Assembly: GCA_014859225.1 (NCBI GenBank)
Contig: JACUUP010000058.1
Coordinates: forward strand, 1 to 8,897
Direction of reading: 5' to 3'
Length of the DNA stretch: 8,897 nt
Source of the DNA: Candidatus Aerophobota bacterium
GTDB taxonomy: Bacteria; Aerophobota; Aerophobia; Aerophobales; B3-G15
Shown here: positions 5,228 to 8,897 of the stretch, in pieces
Layout: every line of letters starts with the position of its first letter
How positions within the stretch are numbered: position 1 is the first letter of the stretch
Translations under genes and position numbers: made by a program
Notes under the pieces: model-generated
What the model saw: only the letters and a program-made list of their open reading frames with translations
What the model was told of the DNA's origin: nothing
The model's database searches: none

Positions 5228-6793
5228 ATGAAACTACTGAAATCAGATGAGATGCAAAGGTTGGATGATATAAGTATTAATAAAATTGGTATTCCTGGCT
5301 CTGTTCTTATGGAAAATGCCGGCAGAGCTGTAGCGGAGTTTATTAAGGAAAATTGGCCACCACCTTGCTGTGTGTATATATTCTGTGGTTCGGGCAACAA
5401 TGGAGGAGATGGTTTAGTTGTAGCAAGGCACCTTTATAATAAAGGGTATAATCTTAGAGTCTTCCTAACAGGCGTAAAGGAGAAAATAGCACAAGATGCA
5501 GCAATAAATTTGAAAATAGCATCTAATGTGGGCATTAGCATTGAAGAGATTACCTCTTCTGAGCATCTTCCCGCCCGTGAGAAAAAATCAGGTAGGGAAG
5601 AGGTGCTTTTAGTTGATGCTCTCCTTGGCACAGGAGCAAAAGGAGCTCCAAGAGGTATCTTTGCACAGATAATTGAGCTGATAAACGGCTGGGAGGCGGT
5701 TAAAATAGCGGTAGATCTTCCCAGTGGGGTAGATGCTGATACAGGAGAGGTGGTGGGAAAGGCAGTTAAAGCAGATTGGACAGTAACTTTTGCTTATCCC
5801 AAAAGAGGTCTTTATCTTTATCCCGGGATTGATTATAGTGGCAAGGTAAGGGTGGTAGATATTGGTATTCCTTCTGATATTATAGAGAGAGAAAAAATAC
5901 ATATTCCCGCAAACCTTCTATTATCTGAGGATTTTCCGCCCAGGCTTTTTCATAGATGTGCCTCCTCTCATAAGGGCACATTCGGTCATCTTTTTGTGTT
6001 GGCGGGCTCCTGTGGATTAACTGGTGCTGCTACACTTACCTGCATGGGTTCCTTGAGAGTGGGAACAGGGCTTGTTACGCTGGGAATTCCAGTTAGCCTT
6101 AATTCAATTATGGAGGCTAAATTAACCGAAGTTATGACTCTTCCTCTTTCTGAAACAGATAAAAAAGCTTTATCTTGTGAGGCTTTTAAAGAAATTAGCC
6201 ATTTTGCCAGCAAGTGCCAGGCTCTAATAGTTGGTCCGGGACTGTCACGTAGTCCCCAAACCCAGGAACTTATAAGGCAAATTTTAAGAAGTTTTAAGCT
6301 ACCTCTTGTTTTAGATGCAGACGGAATAAATGCCCTAACAGGGGATTTGGGGATTATTTCTAACTATGAGGGGGCTATGGTTATCACCCCTCATCCTGGA
6401 GAGCTTGCTCGATTTGTGGGGACTTCTGTGGCACAGGTTCAAAAGGACAGGATTAAAGCAGCCCTTGCTCTTGCAAGTGGCACAGGGAAGGTTGTGGTGT
6501 TAAAAGGAGCAGGGACAGTTATTGCTTCGCCGCAGGGTTTGTGCTGGGTAAACACTACGGGAAATGCCGGTATGGCGTCCGGTGGAACTGGAGACGTGCT
6601 TACGGGAGTCATTGGTGGATTTTTAGCACAGGGAATGGATGTTCTAACTTCTGCTAAATTGGGGGTTTATCTTCATGGCTTAGCGGCAGATTTAGCTGTT
6701 AAAAAGCAAGGTGGACTTACCCTATTAATTGCTCAAGATATAATAGAAAATTTAGTTTTTGCTATAAGGAGTTTAAATAATGAATATTACTGA
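5228..6793 (+). CDS. nnr: Bifunctional NAD(P)H-hydrate epimerase / ADP-dependent NAD(P)H-hydrate dehydratase
   Basis: A 521-residue repair enzyme for NAD(P)H that has become hydrated. The N-terminal YjeF_N domain (about 1-215) interconverts the R and S hydrates; the C-terminal ribokinase-like domain (about 235-515) dehydrates the S form using ADP. Epimerase motifs: [11 protein letters not shown], the GSGNNGGDG loop (54-62), DALLGTG, and [13 protein letters not shown] with D163. Dehydratase motifs: [56 protein letters not shown], and the nucleotide-binding GGTGDVLTG starting at G452. Both halves look intact. AAAAAGGA lies before the ATG. It begins 65 bases after acpS and overlaps rho by 14 bases. 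Confidence 0.96.
   Translation: MKLLKSDEMQRLDDISINKIGIPGSVLMENAGRAVAEFIKENWPPPCCVYIFCGSGNNGGDGLVVARHLYNKGYNLRVFLTGVKEKIAQDAAINLKIASNVGISIEEITSSEHLPAREKKSGREEVLLVDALLGTGAKGAPRGIFAQIIELINGWEAVKIAVDLPSGVDADTGEVVGKAVKADWTVTFAYPKRGLYLYPGIDYSGKVRVVDIGIPSDIIEREKIHIPANLLLSEDFPPRLFHRCASSHKGTFGHLFVLAGSCGLTGAATLTCMGSLRVGTGLVTLGIPVSLNSIMEAKLTEVMTLPLSETDKKALSCEAFKEISHFASKCQALIVGPGLSRSPQTQELIRQILRSFKLPLVLDADGINALTGDLGIISNYEGAMVITPHPGELARFVGTSVAQVQKDRIKAALALASGTGKVVVLKGAGTVIASPQGLCWVNTTGNAGMASGGTGDVLTGVIGGFLAQGMDVLTSAKLGVYLHGLAADLAVKKQGGLTLLIAQDIIENLVFAIRSLNNEYY
6766..6771 (+). promoter_or_regulatory. Ribosome-binding site of rho, inside the nnr 3' end
   Basis: AAGGAG lies eight bases before the ATG at 6780. 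Both the site and the start codon are within the last codons of the nnr gene in another frame. This fixes the rho start and the 14-base overlap, and it suggests that rho translation is partly tied to ribosomes finishing nnr. Confidence 0.75.
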
Positions 6794-8045
6794 ACTTCAG
6801 AAAAAAAGTATAACGGAATTGCACGGGGAGGCAGCTAAAAGAAAGATTGATGAGTTCAAACACCTTAAGAAACAAGATTTGATTTTCCGTCTCATTCAAG
6901 ATGAGATAGATAAGGAAAAAATAGTATATGGTTCAGGTGTTCTGGATATTCTCCCGGAAGGGTACGGTTTCTTGAGGAGCAATTATTTGTCAGGTCCTGA
7001 TGATATATATGTCTCTCCTTCACAGATTAAACGTTTTGATTTAAGGGAGGGCGATACGGTTAGTGGTCAGATAAGACCTCCAAAGGAAAACGAGAACTAC
7101 TTCGCTTTGCTTAAAGTGGAGAAAGTAAATGGGGAAGATCCTGAAAAAGCCAGAAATAGAACTGTTTTTGAAAATCTTACCCCTCTTTATCCTTATGAAA
7201 GAGTTAGTTTGGAAACTACTAAAGATGAGATTTCCACAAGGTTAATGGACCTTATAGCCCCCATAGGTAAGGGACAGAGAGGATTGGTAGTTGCTCCGCC
7301 CAAGACAGGAAAGACAATACTTTTACAAAAAATTGCCAATGCTATTACTACCAATCATCCGGAGATTGAATTAATAGTGCTTTTGATAGATGAGCGGCCG
7401 GAAGAGGTTACTGATATGCAAAGGTCAGTGAAGGGGGAAGTTGCTTTTTCTACATTTGATGAACCTGCTAAAAATCAGATAAAGGTGGCAGAGCTTGTTA
7501 TTGAAAGAGCAAAAAGGTTTGTGGAACAGGGTAAAGATGTTGTTATTCTTCTTGATAGTGTGACCAGGTTGGCAAGAGCCTACAACCTTTTAATGCCAAC
7601 CAGCGGGAAGGTTCTCTCTGGAGGAATAGATGCAAATACCCTGCATCATCCTAAACGCTTCTTTGGAGCAGCCAGAAAAGTAGAAGAAGGAGGTAGTCTA
7701 ACTATCTTAGCTACAGCTATAGTTGAGACTGGAAGTAAAATGGATGAGGTTATCTTTGAAGAATTTAAGGGCACAGGTAATATGGAACTAAGGCTGGCTC
7801 GAGAACTTGCGGAGAGAAGAATATTTCCCGCTATTGATATAAACAGGTCTGGCACCAGAAGAGAGGAGCTTTTGTTAAGCGAGATAGAACTAAAGGCTAT
7901 ATGGGCACTAAGGGATTATCTAAACAGACAAAATGTCAAAGAACCTATTGAAGCAGTTATTGAGGTTATGAAAAAGACAGAGAACAATGAGCAATTCCTG
8001 GAGATTATTTCTCATCTTGAGAAAAATTCCACTTTTCATTTGTAG
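6780..8045 (+). CDS. rho: Transcription termination factor Rho
   Basis: A 421-residue hexameric RNA-dependent ATPase that pulls RNA out of elongation complexes. Domains in order: a helical Rho_N domain (about 1-45), a cold-shock-like primary RNA-binding domain (about 50-120, with [15 protein letters not shown]), and a RecA-type motor. Walker A is APPKTGKT (172-179, K178). The acidic segment [11 protein letters not shown] carries the catalytic glutamates, and Walker B is VVILLDS with D259. The Q-loop region [14 protein letters not shown], the arginine-finger region, and the R-loop region [20 protein letters not shown] follow. There is no insertion in the N-terminal domain, so it is a compact, E. 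coli-sized Rho. rpmE follows 26 bases after its stop, a common arrangement. Confidence 0.98.
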   Translation: MNITELQKKSITELHGEAAKRKIDEFKHLKKQDLIFRLIQDEIDKEKIVYGSGVLDILPEGYGFLRSNYLSGPDDIYVSPSQIKRFDLREGDTVSGQIRPPKENENYFALLKVEKVNGEDPEKARNRTVFENLTPLYPYERVSLETTKDEISTRLMDLIAPIGKGQRGLVVAPPKTGKTILLQKIANAITTNHPEIELIVLLIDERPEEVTDMQRSVKGEVAFSTFDEPAKNQIKVAELVIERAKRFVEQGKDVVILLDSVTRLARAYNLLMPTSGKVLSGGIDANTLHHPKRFFGAARKVEEGGSLTILATAIVETGSKMDEVIFEEFKGTGNMELRLARELAERRIFPAIDINRSGTRREELLLSEIELKAIWALRDYLNRQNVKEPIEAVIEVMKKTENNEQFLEIISHLEKNSTFHL

Positions 8046-8060
8046 TATGGAGTCTTTAAA

Positions 8061-8065
8061 GGGGG
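8061..8065 (+). promoter_or_regulatory. Ribosome-binding site deciding the GTG start of rpmE
   Basis: A GGGGG run lies six bases before GTG at 8072. No in-frame ATG near it gives a complete L31, whose N-terminus is normally MKK-IHP. The site therefore supports GTG as the initiator. Confidence 0.7.
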
Positions 8066-8071
8066 TAAACA

Positions 8072-8281
8072 GTGAAGAAAGAAATTCATCCGGCTTATAA
8101 GGAGACTATTGTCCGATGTGCTTGTGGAGCAGAATTTAGAACAAAGTCCACCCGGCAAAACATTCGGGTTGAAGTTTGTTCTCGTTGCCATCCATTTTTT
8201 ACCGGCGCTGCCCAGCAAAAATTTATAGACAGCGAGGGGCGTATTGAAAGATTCCGGAAAAAATACGGCAAAACTGATTAG
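8072..8281 (+). CDS. rpmE: 50S ribosomal protein L31, zinc-binding type
   Basis: A 69-residue ribosomal protein that bridges the large and small subunits. The family start KKEIHPAY, the middle [14 protein letters not shown], and the end [11 protein letters not shown] are all present. Four cysteines, C16, C18, C36 and C39, mark the zinc-containing (C+) paralogue, so this is not the zinc-free form induced under zinc starvation. It starts with GTG behind a GGGGG Shine-Dalgarno site. It is the last gene of the co-directional run. The prfA gene that often follows rpmE is absent; a palindrome and a convergent gene come next. Confidence 0.97.
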   Translation: MKKEIHPAYKETIVRCACGAEFRTKSTRQNIRVEVCSRCHPFFTGAAQQKFIDSEGRIERFRKKYGKTD

Positions 8282-8286
8282 TTAAC

Positions 8287-8316
8287 GTAGGACAGGCGAG
8301 ACGCCTGTCCTACTAC
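8287..8316. repeat. Long perfect palindrome, REP-like, at a convergent gene junction
   Basis: GTAGGACAGGCG (8287-8298) and CGCCTGTCCTAC (8302-8313) form a perfect 12-bp stem around an AGA loop. TAC follows, so the minus strand reads GTAG and then the rest of the hairpin. It sits five bases after the rpmE stop and 48 bases before the end of the convergent LysM gene. The position fits a transcription end point for either side, but the first T-rich stretch (8321-8330) is several bases away, so it is not a textbook intrinsic terminator. The GTAG foot resembles the hairpin at 568-590 although the stem sequence differs, which suggests REP-type mobile repeats. Confidence 0.7.
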
Positions 8317-8361
8317 CGAATTATTTTTTACTAAAATTTTTATAAACTGTTATTTTGTTTG

Positions 8362-8897
8362 TTACTCCTTAGGGATAATTAATTTCTGGCCAGGGTAAAG
8401 CGTTTCAGGAGTAATGAGCGTTTCTCTGTTGGCTTCAAATATTTTTCTCCACTTGTCGGGGTTGTTGTAGACATCTGGGCGTGCGGCAATACTCCATAAA
8501 CTGTCTCCCTTTTGCACTGTATAAATCATTTTATAGGGAACGGTAACCTTAAGTTCTACTTTTTCCGGTTTAATTTTCTCTTCCCGTATTTTTACATCAG
8601 CTAAAATATCCTCTATTTTCCTCAGGAACAGTTCTCTATCTCGTCTACACTCTGCTGCCAGTTCTCTAACTTCTCTTCTTGCCAGGTCAGCCTGCGCCTT
8701 TGCTGTAGCTGCCATCTCTTTTGCAAGGGAAACATCTGTTTTCAGAGCATCAACATCTCTGGATAGGGCACCTACTCTTGCATCCAACCTGCTAACTGCT
8801 GCCTCAGCCTGCGCCTTTGCTGTAGCTGCCATTTCTTTTGCCAGGGAAACATCTGTTTTCAGAGCATCAACATCTCTGGATAGGGCACCTACTCTTG
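8362..8897 (-). CDS. Lpp-like coiled-coil repeat protein with C-terminal LysM domain (partial, 5' end outside window)
   Basis: The C-terminal 177 residues of a protein whose start lies beyond 8897. The visible part opens with an alanine-rich coiled coil built of 39-residue repeats (one full copy, parts of two more) with hydrophobic residues spaced 4-3-4-3, as in LDARVGALSRDVDALKTDV. A charged segment with one cysteine (AAECRRDRELF) and a K/P/E-rich linker follow. The end is a LysM domain of about 50 residues: YTVQKGDSLWSIA, WRKIFEANRE, and LYPGQKLIIP just before the stop. LysM binds the glycan of peptidoglycan, so the product is expected in the periplasm or envelope. The repeat resembles the E. 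coli lipoprotein Lpp trimer zipper. A signal peptide or lipobox cannot be checked here. It is transcribed toward rpmE. Confidence 0.88.
   Translation of the reverse strand, partial: RVGALSRDVDALKTDVSLAKEMAATAKAQAEAAVSRLDARVGALSRDVDALKTDVSLAKEMAATAKAQADLARREVRELAAECRRDRELFLRKIEDILADVKIREEKIKPEKVELKVTVPYKMIYTVQKGDSLWSIAARPDVYNNPDKWRKIFEANRETLITPETLYPGQKLIIPKE
8687..8897 (-). repeat. Tandem 117-bp repeat encoding a 39-residue coiled-coil unit
   Basis: Bases 8687-8780 match 8804-8897 at 92 of 94 positions by eye, with a period of 117 bases (39 codons). The second copy runs off the window, so more copies may follow. Both differences are single bases near 8715-8725. The period of 39 equals four heptads plus one 11-residue hendecad, which keeps a continuous coiled coil. 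A decayed third unit continues toward the LysM side, beginning MAATAKAQAD and then diverging. Confidence 0.92.

Noticed and set aside
8287-8335. Standard intrinsic terminator for rpmE
   Set aside because: The stem is strong, but the T-rich stretch starts eight bases after the stem and is broken by A, so the element is listed as a palindrome that may also end transcription.
8687-8897. CRISPR-like repetition
   Set aside because: The repeat keeps an open reading frame over its whole 117-base period, with no unique spacers, and encodes a coiled coil.

Overview
The window looks like a piece of chromosome from an uncultured, probably anaerobic, diderm bacterium. It is moderately AT-rich and densely packed. 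Diderm and anaerobic traits are inferred from an RseC/Rnf membrane redox pair and a LysM protein whose coiled coil resembles the Lpp lipoprotein. Diaminopimelate synthesis appears to use the aminotransferase (DapL) route. No gene here fixes the phylum. Candidate phyla with compact genomes and GTAG-type palindromic repeats, such as Omnitrophota-like lineages, would fit, but this is a guess.

Layout: (1) 1-1211 holds a strong sigma70-type promoter, rseC, a small REP-like hairpin and an isolated rnfE. (2) 1232-2065 is the trans-translation module: smpB, then the one-piece tmRNA gene ssrA (tag ANENLALAA), then a Rho-independent terminator. (3) 2090-8281 is a co-directional run of tightly spaced or overlapping genes: dapB, dapL, pdxJ, acpS, a bifunctional nnrE-nnrD, rho and rpmE. 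(4) 8287-8313 is a long perfect palindrome at the convergent junction. (5) 8362-8897, on the minus strand, is the 3' part of a gene for a protein with near-identical 39-residue Lpp-like repeats and a C-terminal LysM domain; its 5' end lies outside the window.

How the genes work together: DapB and DapL make LL-diaminopimelate for peptidoglycan and lysine. DapL needs PLP, and PdxJ in the same run makes its precursor. AcpS activates acyl carrier protein for lipid synthesis, Nnr repairs damaged NAD(P)H, and Rho and L31 serve transcription termination and the ribosome. SmpB and tmRNA rescue stalled ribosomes. RseC and RnfE are pieces of the Rnf electron-transport system, but the other Rnf subunits are not here.

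Most of the window is ordinary housekeeping. I do not see a clear new multi-gene system. The points most worth a second look are the Lpp-like-repeat plus LysM protein, a glutamine where PdxJ normally has its catalytic glutamate, the rseC-rnfE pair that looks like the remnant of a larger rnf operon, and two REP-like palindromes flanked by GTAG.
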